Assembly (NCBI GenBank): GCA_964393335.1
Contig: CAYMTN010000001.1
Span: 1-64,000 of the forward strand
Length of the DNA stretch: 64,000 bases
Direction: 5' to 3'
Source of the DNA: CAYMTN01 sp964393335
GTDB lineage: Bacteria > Chloroflexota > Anaerolineae > Aggregatilineales > Aggregatilineaceae
The notes below the pieces were generated by a model. The model did no database searches. It saw only the letters and a program-made list of their open reading frames with translations, and had not been told where the DNA came from. Numbering within the stretch: position 1 is the first letter of the stretch; every line of letters starts with the position of its first letter. The translations under genes were made by a program, and so were the position numbers. Shown in pieces: positions 1-8,296 of this stretch.

Positions 1-1448
1 TGCAAGACCTGGAACTGGCCTATTTTGAGGATCGCAGCACGGGCGGCTTGATGTCCGTGTTGAATGACGACATCAACCAGCTTGAGCGGTTTCTGGACGT
101 GGGGGCCAACGACATGATCCAGGTCACGACGACCGTGATCGTGATCGGCGGCCTGTTCCTGGCGGTTGCCCCCGGCGTGACCTGGATGGCGCTGCTGCCG
201 ATGCCGCTCATCGTCTGGGGATCGATCCGGTTTCAGCGCAGGCTCGCGCCGCGTTATGCGGCGGTCCGCGAGCAGGTCGGCATCCTCAACAGCCAGCTTT
301 CCAACAACCTGGGCGGCATCGCCACCATCAAAAGTTTTACGTCCGAACAGCACGAAGTGGAGCGTATGCGCCATGAGAGCGACATTTACCGCAGCCGCAA
401 CCAGGACGCGATCGCGCTGAGCGCGGCCTTTGTCCCGCTGATCCGCATGGTGATCGTGATGGGCTTTCTGGCGATCATGGTCTTCGGCGGGCACATGGCG
501 CTCGATGGCCGGCTGAACGTCGGCGTATACAGCGTGCTGGTGTTCATGACTCAGCGCCTGCTGTGGCCCCTGACGCGCCTGGGCGAGACGCTCGATCTCT
601 ACCAGCGGGCGATGGCGTCCACGACGCGCATCTTTGACCTGCTCGACGTGGAATCACAAGTCAACGATGGTCCCCGGCGGCAGGCAGTTGGCTCCGTGCG
701 CGGGGAGGTGGCGTTTGAGGACGTGCGCTTCCGGTACAACGGCGGGCAAGAAGTGGTGCGCGGGCTGTCGCTGCATATTCCGGCGGGCGACACGGCGGCG
801 ATTGTCGGCGCGACGGGCGCAGGTAAAAGCACCGTGATCAAACTCCTGCTGCGTTTTTATGACGTGCAGGAGGGCTGCGTCACGCTGGACGGGCACGACG
901 TGCGCGAGTTTCACCTGGCCGATTTACGCGGCGCGATTGGGCTGGTGAGCCAGGACGTGTTTTTGTTTCACGGCACCGTCAAAGAAAACATCGCCTATGG
1001 CACATTCCACGCGCCGATGGACCGGATCGTCGAAGCGGCCAAGATCGCGGAGGCGCACGACTTCATCATGACGCTGCCGCAGGGATACGATACCATCGTC
1101 GGCGAGCGCGGGCAGAAGCTCAGCGGCGGGCAGCGCCAGCGAATCTCGATTGCGCGCGCGGTGCTCAAAGACCCGCCCGTCTTGATCCTGGACGAAGCCA
1201 CGTCATCGGTGGATAACGAAACCGAGGCCGCCATCCAGCGGTCGATGGAGCGCATCACGGTGGGCCGCACCACGATCGTGATCGCGCACCGGCTCTCGAC
1301 CGTGCGTAACGCCGACCGCATCTTCGTGCTGGAAAATGGCGCGCTGCGCGAGCAGGGCCGCCACGAAGACCTGACGCAAGGCGACGGCATCTACGCGACG
1401 TTATGGCGCGTCCAGACCGGCGAGCGGCTGCGCGTGGCGGGCGATTAG
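1..1448 (+). CDS. ABC exporter, fused permease and ATPase, 5' truncated
   Basis: C-terminal part of an MsbA/LmrA-type exporter half-transporter. The reading frame is open from base 3, so the first visible ATG (48) is internal and the gene starts outside the window. Transmembrane helices fill roughly the first 200 visible residues. They are followed by a complete nucleotide-binding domain with Walker [10 protein letters not shown], signature LSGGQRQR, Walker [10 protein letters not shown] and the switch histidine in IAHRLSTV. All ATPase residues look intact. Such genes often occur as tandem pairs forming heterodimers, so the partner may lie just upstream. The substrate cannot be told from the sequence. 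Confidence 0.93.
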   Translation, partial: QDLELAYFEDRSTGGLMSVLNDDINQLERFLDVGANDMIQVTTTVIVIGGLFLAVAPGVTWMALLPMPLIVWGSIRFQRRLAPRYAAVREQVGILNSQLSNNLGGIATIKSFTSEQHEVERMRHESDIYRSRNQDAIALSAAFVPLIRMVIVMGFLAIMVFGGHMALDGRLNVGVYSVLVFMTQRLLWPLTRLGETLDLYQRAMASTTRIFDLLDVESQVNDGPRRQAVGSVRGEVAFEDVRFRYNGGQEVVRGLSLHIPAGDTAAIVGATGAGKSTVIKLLLRFYDVQEGCVTLDGHDVREFHLADLRGAIGLVSQDVFLFHGTVKENIAYGTFHAPMDRIVEAAKIAEAHDFIMTLPQGYDTIVGERGQKLSGGQRQRISIARAVLKDPPVLILDEATSSVDNETEAAIQRSMERITVGRTTIVIAHRLSTVRNADRIFVLENGALREQGRHEDLTQGDGIYATLWRVQTGERLRVAGD

Positions 1449-1470
1449 CAGTACAATGAAAGGGGGTTCA

Positions 1471-2043
1471 ATGCCCAACAAAACCATTCTGCTGCTGATC
1501 GGCCTGGTGGCCGGGCTTGCGCTGGCTGCCTGTTCGGTCTTTGGCGGTGACGACGAAAAAACGTTGTCCCAGGAGGATATTCCCATGTCGATCCAGCTAA
1601 CCAGCGCCGCATTTGCCGAAGGAGACCTGATCCCCGCTGCTCACGCGCGTCAGGGGCAAAATGTCTCTCCGCCGCTGGTATGGAGCGGCGCGCCCGCCGG
1701 AACGGTGAGCTTCGCGCTGATCATGGACGATCCCGACGCGCCGCGTGGCACGTGGGTGCATTGGGTGGTGTATAACCTGCCCGCTGATGCCGCCGCGCTG
1801 CCGGCAGGGATCGGCTCGGATGCCGATCTGCCGGGCGATGCCGCGCACGGCAAAAACGACTGGGGCGAAACCGCCTACGGCGGTCCCCAGCCGCCGAGCG
1901 GCACGCACCGCTATTTTTTCAAGCTCTACGCGCTGGATACCGTGCTGGACCTGAGGCCCGGCGCGACCAAAAATGACACCCTGGCCGCGATGGATGGGCA
2001 CGTCCTGGCAGAAGGGCAGTTAATGGGCCGCTACCGGCGGTAG
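1471..2043 (+). CDS. YbhB/YbcL-family (PEBP-like) lipoprotein
   Basis: About 190 residues with a lipoprotein signal: basic N-terminus, hydrophobic stretch and lipobox LAAC, so the mature protein should be lipid-anchored outside the membrane. The rest is a phosphatidylethanolamine-binding-protein fold of the bacterial YbhB/YbcL type, with the DPDAPRGTWVHW block and a later GTHRYFFKLYALD block. I chose the ATG at 1471 because a purine-rich site (aaaggggg) sits about 5 bases upstream. An in-frame ATG at 1456 would place that site inside the gene. The family binds small anionic ligands, but the function in bacteria is poorly defined. It begins 22 bases after the ABC exporter. Confidence 0.85.
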   Translation: MPNKTILLLIGLVAGLALAACSVFGGDDEKTLSQEDIPMSIQLTSAAFAEGDLIPAAHARQGQNVSPPLVWSGAPAGTVSFALIMDDPDAPRGTWVHWVVYNLPADAAALPAGIGSDADLPGDAAHGKNDWGETAYGGPQPPSGTHRYFFKLYALDTVLDLRPGATKNDTLAAMDGHVLAEGQLMGRYRR

Positions 2044-2062
2044 GCCGCTGACCGTCAGCGGC
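2044..2062. terminator. Stem-loop after the PEBP-like gene
   Basis: A perfect 8-bp inverted repeat (gccgctga / tcagcggc) with a 3-base loop begins directly after the stop codon. No T-run follows, so it is either a weak terminator or an mRNA 3'-end stabiliser. Confidence 0.4.
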
Positions 2063-2128
2063 AGGCCGCATCGTTATCACGACGCATCACAGAAAACGGT
2101 TAACGCGTAACCACCATGAGGCACATCT

Positions 2129-3031
2129 ATGGCAAAAACTGAATTGTTCGGCATGATTCCGCCGCTGGTCACCCCGCTGCACGCCGACGGATCGTTGAAT
2201 CTGGACGGCGTCCCGGCGCTGGTCGAGCACGTGCTGGCGGGCGGCGTACACGGCTTATTTATCGCGGGCAGCCAGGGTGAAGCCTTCGCGCTGGCGGCGG
2301 ACGAGCGCGCGGCCCTGCTCGACGCAGCGCTGGCAGCGGCCAACGGGCGCGTGCCGGTCATCATGGGTACGGGCGCGATCACCACGCGCGACGCCATCGC
2401 CCTCAGCCGGCAGGCTGAGCGTGCTGGCGCGGACGCGATCACGGTCGTCACGCCGTATTTTGTATCCCCGTCGCAGGATGAACTATACGCCTATTATGCC
2501 GATGTCGCGGCGGCGGTATCGCTGCCAATCCTGGCCTATTCCAACCCCAGCCGCACCGGCGGCGTGAAGATCGCCCCGGCCACGCTGGCGCGGCTGGCCA
2601 GGGATATCCCGAACGTGATCGGCGTGAAGGATTCCAGTGGCGACCTGGCCGAGACGAACGCGATTCTGCGTGCCTGCCCGCCGGATTTTCGCATCTTTGT
2701 GGGTAAAGACTCGCTGATTTACGGCGCGCTGTGTTACGGCGTGGACGGCGCGGTCGGGCTGACGATGAACGTCGCGCCCGCGCTGGCCGTCGGCCTTTAC
2801 GACGCGTTCCAGGTCGGGGACCATGCCCGCGCGCGCGCGCTTCAGGCGAAAGTCGCGGTGCTGCGCGAGGGACTGCCGCGTTTTGGGTCGTATCCCGCGC
2901 CGGTCAAAGCCGCGCTGGAGATCATGGGGCTGCCTGCCGGGCCGCCGCGCCTGCCGATTCACCCGGTCAGCGCGGCCCAGCGCGACGGGCTGCGCGCGCT
3001 GCTGGCCAGCGTTGGCGTCCTGGAAGGGTAA
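2129..3031 (+). CDS. Dihydrodipicolinate synthase / N-acetylneuraminate lyase family aldolase
   Basis: 300 residues, normal for this class I aldolase family. The Schiff-base lysine is K167 in IGVKDSSGD. The family tyrosine is Y137 in the YSNPSRTG block. The usual GTTGE substrate loop reads GSQGE (residues 47-51). Changes in this loop are common in paralogues that act on sugar acids or other keto acids rather than aspartate semialdehyde. There is no lysine-pathway gene nearby, so I do not call it dapA. A hydrolase gene follows after 3 bases, suggesting co-transcription. Confidence 0.88.
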   Translation: MAKTELFGMIPPLVTPLHADGSLNLDGVPALVEHVLAGGVHGLFIAGSQGEAFALAADERAALLDAALAAANGRVPVIMGTGAITTRDAIALSRQAERAGADAITVVTPYFVSPSQDELYAYYADVAAAVSLPILAYSNPSRTGGVKIAPATLARLARDIPNVIGVKDSSGDLAETNAILRACPPDFRIFVGKDSLIYGALCYGVDGAVGLTMNVAPALAVGLYDAFQVGDHARARALQAKVAVLREGLPRFGSYPAPVKAALEIMGLPAGPPRLPIHPVSAAQRDGLRALLASVGVLEG

Positions 3032-3034
3032 CGA

Positions 3035-3829
3035 ATGGGCCTGCGCGCGCTCGACAACCCGCTGGTGACAGCTACGCTGTTTTACCCGCGTCCGGCCCGG
3101 CCCGGCACCAGCCGCCTGCCCAACGTGCATGACGGTACGATCCCGGTTGGGGATGGCGTCGTGCTGGGTTACCGCCTGTATGCCCACGCGCCGGACGCGC
3201 CCGTGATCCTGTACTTTCATGGCAACGGCGAGATCGCCAGCGATCACGATAGTTTTGCCGGGCAGTATCACGCGGCGGGCGCGTCGCTGCTGGTCGTAGA
3301 TTACCGGGGGTATGGGTGGAGCACGGGGTCGCCCAAAGTCAGCACGCTGCTGGCCGATGTCGATGCGGTGCTGGTGGCGCTGCCGGACGTGTTTGGCGCA
3401 GCGGGATTGGCCGCGCGAACGCTGGTCGTGATGGGCCGTTCGCTGGGCAGCGCGCCCGCCATTCACGCGGCGCACACCCACCCGGAACGGTTCGCGGGTA
3501 TCATCATCGAGAGCGGTTTTTCCCGCGCGACGCGCCTGTTGGCCCGGTTGGGCCTGCCGCCGCTGGTAGCCGACAAACTGCCCGACCCGGTCGGGAACGA
3601 TCGCAAACTGGCGGAGATCGATCTGCCGCTGCTGGTCATTCACGGCGCGCAAGATAGCTTGATCCCGCCCCGCAACGGGCAGGAGCTGTACGACGCTTCG
3701 CCTGCCGCCCATAAACAACTGGTGTTTATCCCCGGCGCGGGGCATAATGACCTGTTGTTTCTGGGCATGGATGCCTATTTCACCGCGATCGCGTCTTTTT
3801 TGGCCGCCGTATCACAGGAGGCGAAGTGA
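3035..3829 (+). CDS. Alpha/beta hydrolase
   Basis: 264 residues with an alpha/beta-hydrolase fold of the BEM46/ABHD13 type. Visible elements are the oxyanion-region HGNGE (62-66), the nucleophile elbow GRSLGS with S136, the acid D207 in HGAQDS and the catalytic histidine H237 in GAGHND. No signal peptide is seen, so it is probably cytoplasmic. The ATG lies 3 bases after the aldolase stop with a GGAAGGG site before it. Its stop overlaps the next start by one base, so these genes form one transcription unit. The substrate is unknown. Confidence 0.85.
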   Translation: MGLRALDNPLVTATLFYPRPARPGTSRLPNVHDGTIPVGDGVVLGYRLYAHAPDAPVILYFHGNGEIASDHDSFAGQYHAAGASLLVVDYRGYGWSTGSPKVSTLLADVDAVLVALPDVFGAAGLAARTLVVMGRSLGSAPAIHAAHTHPERFAGIIIESGFSRATRLLARLGLPPLVADKLPDPVGNDRKLAEIDLPLLVIHGAQDSLIPPRNGQELYDASPAAHKQLVFIPGAGHNDLLFLGMDAYFTAIASFLAAVSQEAK

Positions 3830-4875
3830 TGGATTTTACGCCGCGTTTTTGGACGACGCATGTCGGCAGCGTGCCGTATCCGGCGGCGCAGCCGATCAGC
3901 GACCGGCTGGCCGCCACGCTGGATATACCCGCCTGGCCGCAGTTGTCGCGCCGCAGCTTCCGCGAAAACATGTACGCGCAGTACACCGCGTCCCTGCCGC
4001 GTATCGTGCTGGACGAAACCAACGAAAAGGTCACGTTCGACACGACCGGCGACCTGACGCCCGACCTGGAAGCCTTCTACGAGCGCTACCTGGCCGATGA
4101 CGTGGACTCGTTCGGGTTGCAGCCGGCAGTCGCCGAGGGCTTTTTCGCCATGTTGGATGCGCTGCGCGCCGCGCCGGGTGAGTGGGCCAAAGGCCAGGTG
4201 ACGGGGCCGGTCAGCCTGGGGCTGACCGTCGTGGATCAGGATTTGCGCTCCGGGCTGTATAACGACATGCTGGCCGACACGATAGTCAAAAACGCGGCGA
4301 TGAACGCGCGCTGGCAGGTCCGCCAGTTAGCCGCCATCCGTCCCAATGTGATCATCTTTGTGGACGAACCGTACATGGCGTCGTTTGGGTCGGCGTTCAT
4401 CAGCCTGAGTCGCGAGCAGGTGATCGAGATGCTCGACGAAGTGTTCGCCGCCATCCACCAGGAAAATGCGCTGGCGGGCGTGCACTGCTGCGCCAACACC
4501 GATTGGTCGGTGCTGCTGGCAACTTCGGTAGACATCCTCAACCTGGACGCCTACGGCTACCTGGAAAACCTCGCGCTCTATTCGGTGGAGCTGCGCGCGT
4601 TTTTGGATCGCGGCGGCGTGATCGCGTGGGGCATCGTGCCCAACAACGAAAGCGTGCATGCGGTCACCCCGCATGACCTCGCGCAGCGCCTGTTGGATGG
4701 CATCGCGCTGATCAGCGCTAAAGCGTCGGCGCGCGGCGTCACGATCACGGCGGACGAACTCGCGGATCACAGCCTGATCGCGCCTGCCTGCGGCCTGGGG
4801 CCGGCCACTGTCCCCATTGCGGACCGGGTATTTGAGACACTGGCACGCACAGGGGAGGTGCTGCGCGGCGCGTAA
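3829..4875 (+). CDS. MetE C-terminal-like (cobalamin-independent methionine synthase family) methyltransferase
   Basis: 348 residues resembling the C-terminal barrel of MetE in the UroD/MetE superfamily. Candidate zinc ligands are H219 and C221 (in GVHCCAN) and C321 (in PACGLG), with acidic E180 in VDEP, which matches the His-x-Cys and distal Cys pattern of MetE. I chose the ATG at 3829 because AGGAGG lies 7 bases upstream; a GTG at 3826 is also in frame. The stand-alone barrel lacks the MetE N-terminal domain, so the methyl donor may be a corrinoid protein or methylated thiol. The following Fe-S protein fits a C1-transfer role. True substrates are not shown by the sequence. Confidence 0.75.
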   Translation: MDFTPRFWTTHVGSVPYPAAQPISDRLAATLDIPAWPQLSRRSFRENMYAQYTASLPRIVLDETNEKVTFDTTGDLTPDLEAFYERYLADDVDSFGLQPAVAEGFFAMLDALRAAPGEWAKGQVTGPVSLGLTVVDQDLRSGLYNDMLADTIVKNAAMNARWQVRQLAAIRPNVIIFVDEPYMASFGSAFISLSREQVIEMLDEVFAAIHQENALAGVHCCANTDWSVLLATSVDILNLDAYGYLENLALYSVELRAFLDRGGVIAWGIVPNNESVHAVTPHDLAQRLLDGIALISAKASARGVTITADELADHSLIAPACGLGPATVPIADRVFETLARTGEVLRGA

Positions 4876-4931
4876 AGCGGGAGTGTGCTATCGTTACAGA
4901 AACACGCGCGTAGATCGATGAGGATGACGTC

Positions 4932-6203
4932 ATGAATGGTCACGCCCCGGCCTATACCCGGCTGGTGGACCGGCTCAATCGCTTTCCTCAAGGGGCCGCG
5001 CCCACCGGCACACTCTACAAAATCCTGAAAATCCTGTTCAGCGAGTACGAAGCCGGGCTGGTGGCGCAACTGCCGATCCAGCCCTTCACCGCGCAGGATG
5101 CCGCGCGCATCTGGAAAATGGACCTCGCCGCCGCGCGCTCGGTGCTTGACGGGCTGGCGAGTCGCGCCGTGCTGGTCGATATGGAACACGACGACGGGCG
5201 CACCACCTACACCCTGCCGCCGCCGATGGCCGGATTCTTCGAGTTCTCGATGATGCGCGTCCGTGACGACGTCGATCAAAAGCAGTTGGCGGAGTTGTAC
5301 CACCAGTACTGCGCCCTCGAAGACGACTTTTTCACGCACCTGTTTGAAGGCGGCGATACCCAGCTTGGGCGGATTCTCGTCAACGAACAGGTGATCCCGC
5401 CCGGCGTGATGGTGCTGGACTACGAACGCGCCAGCGAGGTGCTGCGAACGGCATCGCAGATTGGCATCAGCCTGTGTTACTGCCGCCACAAGATGCAGCA
5501 CGTCGCGGAGGCGTGCGACGCGCCGCTCGATATTTGCATGACGTTCAATGATACGGCGCAGGGTTTGATCCGCCACCAGTTCGCGCGTGAAGTGGACCTC
5601 GCCGAAGGGTTGGACCTGCTGCAAACCGCCTACGATCATAATCTGGTGCAGTTTGGCGACAACGCCCGCGAACGGGTTAATTTTATGTGTAACTGCTGCG
5701 GCTGCTGCTGCGAGGCACTAAACGCGGCGCGCCGCTTCGAGCTGGCGAGTCCGCTGCATACCAGCCATTTCCTGCCCGTGATTGACGCCGCCACGTGCAC
5801 CGGCTGCGCCAAGTGTGTGAACGTCTGCCCGGTGGAGGCGCTGGCGCTGGTATCGGCGCACGATCCCGCCCGGCCTGCCAGGAAAAAAGCCCGGCTCAAC
5901 GACGACCTTTGCCTGGGGTGCGGCGTGTGTGCGCGGGTGTGCGCGCCCGGCAGCATTACGCTGCGCGAGCGCGAGCAGCGCACCGTCACGCCGCTGACCT
6001 TTGCGCACCGCGTGGTGCTGGCGGCCACCGAACGCGGCCAGCTTCAAGACCTCATTTTTGACCGGCGTACCCAGTGGAGCCACCGCGCGCTGGCGGCCAT
6101 CCTGGGCGCGATCTTACGGCTGCCGCCGGTTAAGCGTACGCTGGCGCAGCAGCAGCTAAAATCCCGTTACCTGGAAGCCGTGATCACCAGGGCCAGCCAA
6201 TAG
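4932..6203 (+). CDS. Winged-helix-like plus 4Fe-4S ferredoxin-domain protein
   Basis: 423 residues. The N-terminal ~100 residues look like a small winged-helix module. A central segment has a cysteine-rich CYCRHK...C...C block (about 181-204) and a dense cysteine cluster MCNCCGCCC (about 253-260). Two ferredoxin motifs follow: CTGCAKCVNVCP (about 288) and CLGCGVCARVC (about 326), so two [4Fe-4S] clusters are expected. Similar proteins sit beside UroD/MetE-type methyltransferases and may supply electrons or reactivate corrinoids; that role is inferred from context. The start follows GAGGATGACGTC. A hydrophobic stretch near residue 390 could be a membrane contact. Confidence 0.78.
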   Translation: MNGHAPAYTRLVDRLNRFPQGAAPTGTLYKILKILFSEYEAGLVAQLPIQPFTAQDAARIWKMDLAAARSVLDGLASRAVLVDMEHDDGRTTYTLPPPMAGFFEFSMMRVRDDVDQKQLAELYHQYCALEDDFFTHLFEGGDTQLGRILVNEQVIPPGVMVLDYERASEVLRTASQIGISLCYCRHKMQHVAEACDAPLDICMTFNDTAQGLIRHQFAREVDLAEGLDLLQTAYDHNLVQFGDNARERVNFMCNCCGCCCEALNAARRFELASPLHTSHFLPVIDAATCTGCAKCVNVCPVEALALVSAHDPARPARKKARLNDDLCLGCGVCARVCAPGSITLREREQRTVTPLTFAHRVVLAATERGQLQDLIFDRRTQWSHRALAAILGAILRLPPVKRTLAQQQLKSRYLEAVITRASQ

Positions 6204-6217
6204 CGCAGTCCGGCAAT

Positions 6218-7624
6218 ATGGCAAAACACAGCCTGCGATTCACCCTATTTCTGTTTTTCTCCGATGTGCTGTTGGTCGCGCTGGCGCTGGAGCTTGCCAG
6301 CCTGGCACGCACGCATATTCCGCTGGGGCGGCCAGGCTCAGCCGCCACCTGGGCGTTTCCGCTGCCGGTCTACCTGGTGGGCGCGCTGACCTGGGGGGCG
6401 ACGTTTGCCGCGCTGAACGTCTACAGCGCGCGGCACATGTTGTATATCGCCGTCGAGCTGGTCAAGGTCATCGAGGCGACGGTGTTCGCGTGGTTGATCC
6501 TGGCGGGCGGGCTGTATTTCACCTACCGCGAGATATCACGCCTGGAATACGTGTATTTTCTGGCGCTGTACCTGGGCCTGGTCACCGCGCACCGGGTCGC
6601 CGTGCGTGCCTGGTTCCGCCTGCAAGGTGGCCATCGTTATCACATGCGCCGCGTGTTGATCGTCGGGACAGGTGAGATCGCGTGTGACGTTGCCAGCATG
6701 ATCCAGGCGCACGTGTGGATGGGGTTGGTGCCGGTCGGGTTTGTGGACGACGGCAGCGGCGCGGCGCAGCCCTGCGGCCTGCCGGTGCTCGGTACGCTGG
6801 ACCAGACGCACGATGTAATCGCGCAGCATGGCATCTCCGAAGTCGTGATCGCGCTCTCGCGGCAGGCGGCGCAGGATCAACGCGAGTTTGTGTTTCGCCT
6901 GCAATCACTGCCGGTGAATATTCGCCTGATCCCCGATTATTTTGACATGGCGTTTTTGCGTGTCAACATCGAGGATTTTGGCGGCATGCCGCTGCTGGCG
7001 CTCAAAGAACCGGCCCTGGACCCGTTTCAGCGGTTGGTCAAGCGCGTATTTGACCTGATGGTCGTCTCGCTGCTGATGGTGCCGGTGCTGCCGCTAATGG
7101 GCCTGTTGGCGCTGCTGATCAAACGCGACTCGCCCGGTCCGGCGTTGTTCAGGCAGCAGCGCGTCGGGGAAGGCGGGCGGCTGTTCACCATGTATAAGTT
7201 CCGTACCATGCTGGAAAACGCCGAAAACTTGCAGGCGCAGGTCGCCACCCTGGACGATGAGGGCAACATCATTCATAAACACGCCGACGATCCGCGTATC
7301 ACGCGGGTGGGGCGCTGGCTGCGGCGGCTGAGCCTGGACGAACTCCCGCAGTTGTTCAACATCCTGCGCGGTCAGATGTCGCTGGTCGGGCCGCGCCCGG
7401 AGATGCCCTGGCTGGTCGAGCAGTATGAAGCGTGGCAGCGCAAGCGTTTTGAGGTGCCGCAGGGCCTGACCGGCTGGTGGCAGATCAATGGCCGCGCGGA
7501 TAAGCCGATGCACCTTCACACCGAAGATGACCTGTACTATATCCGCAATTATTCCGTGTGGTTGGACCTGAAGATTCTCTGGCGCACGGTGCAGGTCGTG
7601 CTGCTGCGCCGGGGGGCGTTTTGA
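6218..7624 (+). CDS. Polyprenyl glycosylphosphotransferase (WbaP/WcaJ type)
   Basis: 468 residues. The N-terminus has about four membrane helices (residues 10-130), then a nucleotide-binding-like domain (about 140-250), then a bacterial sugar transferase domain (about 270-468). The last contains the hallmarks YKFRTM, LDELPQLFNIL and SLVGPRPE. The family transfers a sugar-1-phosphate to undecaprenyl phosphate, starting exopolysaccharide or glycan repeat-unit synthesis at the inner face of the membrane. No other polysaccharide genes lie in the window. The start ATG at 6218 has only a weak ribosome site. It is convergent with the T7SS genes that follow. Confidence 0.92.
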   Translation: MAKHSLRFTLFLFFSDVLLVALALELASLARTHIPLGRPGSAATWAFPLPVYLVGALTWGATFAALNVYSARHMLYIAVELVKVIEATVFAWLILAGGLYFTYREISRLEYVYFLALYLGLVTAHRVAVRAWFRLQGGHRYHMRRVLIVGTGEIACDVASMIQAHVWMGLVPVGFVDDGSGAAQPCGLPVLGTLDQTHDVIAQHGISEVVIALSRQAAQDQREFVFRLQSLPVNIRLIPDYFDMAFLRVNIEDFGGMPLLALKEPALDPFQRLVKRVFDLMVVSLLMVPVLPLMGLLALLIKRDSPGPALFRQQRVGEGGRLFTMYKFRTMLENAENLQAQVATLDDEGNIIHKHADDPRITRVGRWLRRLSLDELPQLFNILRGQMSLVGPRPEMPWLVEQYEAWQRKRFEVPQGLTGWWQINGRADKPMHLHTEDDLYYIRNYSVWLDLKILWRTVQVVLLRRGAF

Positions 7625-7657
7625 TCGTCCCCCCGCGCAGGGTTGGGCCACCGGTCG

Positions 7658-8287
7658 TTACCGGAGGGTCAGCGCCAGCGTGATGCTGCCCACGCGGATT
7701 TTATCGTCGGACGCCAGCGCGCGTTTTTCGCCGGGCAAAAGCTGCTGTTCGTTCAAAAAGGTCGGGTTGCGTTCCGCGACACCTTCGAGGAAAAACTGCC
7801 CGCCATATTCGGTGATGCGCGCATGTTGGCGCGAGACGGTGCGGGCCTCCGGCAGCCCGCCCAGGTTGACAGCGAGCGCGTCCGCGCTGGCGAGGTTGGC
7901 CGCGTCGGGCCGCCCGATGATGGCGGGCTGCCAGTCCAGTTCGAACACCTGCCCGGTCGACTCTTCACGCAGCACAGCCCGCCGCCGCCCGCTGATCGCC
8001 TGGAAGTACTGCCCGCCGCGCGCCACGATCTGCTGGCTGAGCCGCCGCCGCTCGCGGTCAAAGGTCAATTCAGCGCCGGTCTGGATCCCCAGTTGTTCCA
8101 GCGTTTTATCCAGCTCAAGCTGTCTGCTGCCGCCCTTGACGGACAGCGTGTAATTGCCGTCGAGCAGGCTGAATTCGCGCCTGATCTCATCGATCAGGCT
8201 GCGCACGGTCACGTTTTTACGCACGGATGCTTCCTGATCCGTCTCGTCAAACAACTCGGATGAAATGGTCAGAATGATGCGGTCCAT
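7658..8287 (-). CDS. YukD/EsaB ubiquitin-like domain fused to FHA domain (type VII secretion)
   Basis: 209 residues in two domains. Residues 1-80 resemble the ubiquitin-like YukD/EsaB protein of type VII secretion. Residues about 105-195 form an FHA domain with the IIGRP start, the VSRQHARI core and a final N-P-T-F-L segment in place of the usual S-NGT. FHA domains bind phosphothreonine, which suggests control by the Ser/Thr kinases nearby. The gene lies 9 bases downstream of the EccC-like ATPase on the same strand, so they are co-transcribed. Separate yukD genes are the norm; the YukD-FHA fusion ties secretion directly to phospho-signalling. Confidence 0.85.
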   Translation of the reverse strand: MDRIILTISSELFDETDQEASVRKNVTVRSLIDEIRREFSLLDGNYTLSVKGGSRQLELDKTLEQLGIQTGAELTFDRERRRLSQQIVARGGQYFQAISGRRRAVLREESTGQVFELDWQPAIIGRPDAANLASADALAVNLGGLPEARTVSRQHARITEYGGQFFLEGVAERNPTFLNEQQLLPGEKRALASDDKIRVGSITLALTLR

Positions 8288-8296
8288 AGACGCCCC

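Noticed and set aside
2483..3745. 420-codon minus-strand frame opposite the aldolase and hydrolase
   Set aside because: Spans two well-supported plus-strand genes and has shadow-like composition.
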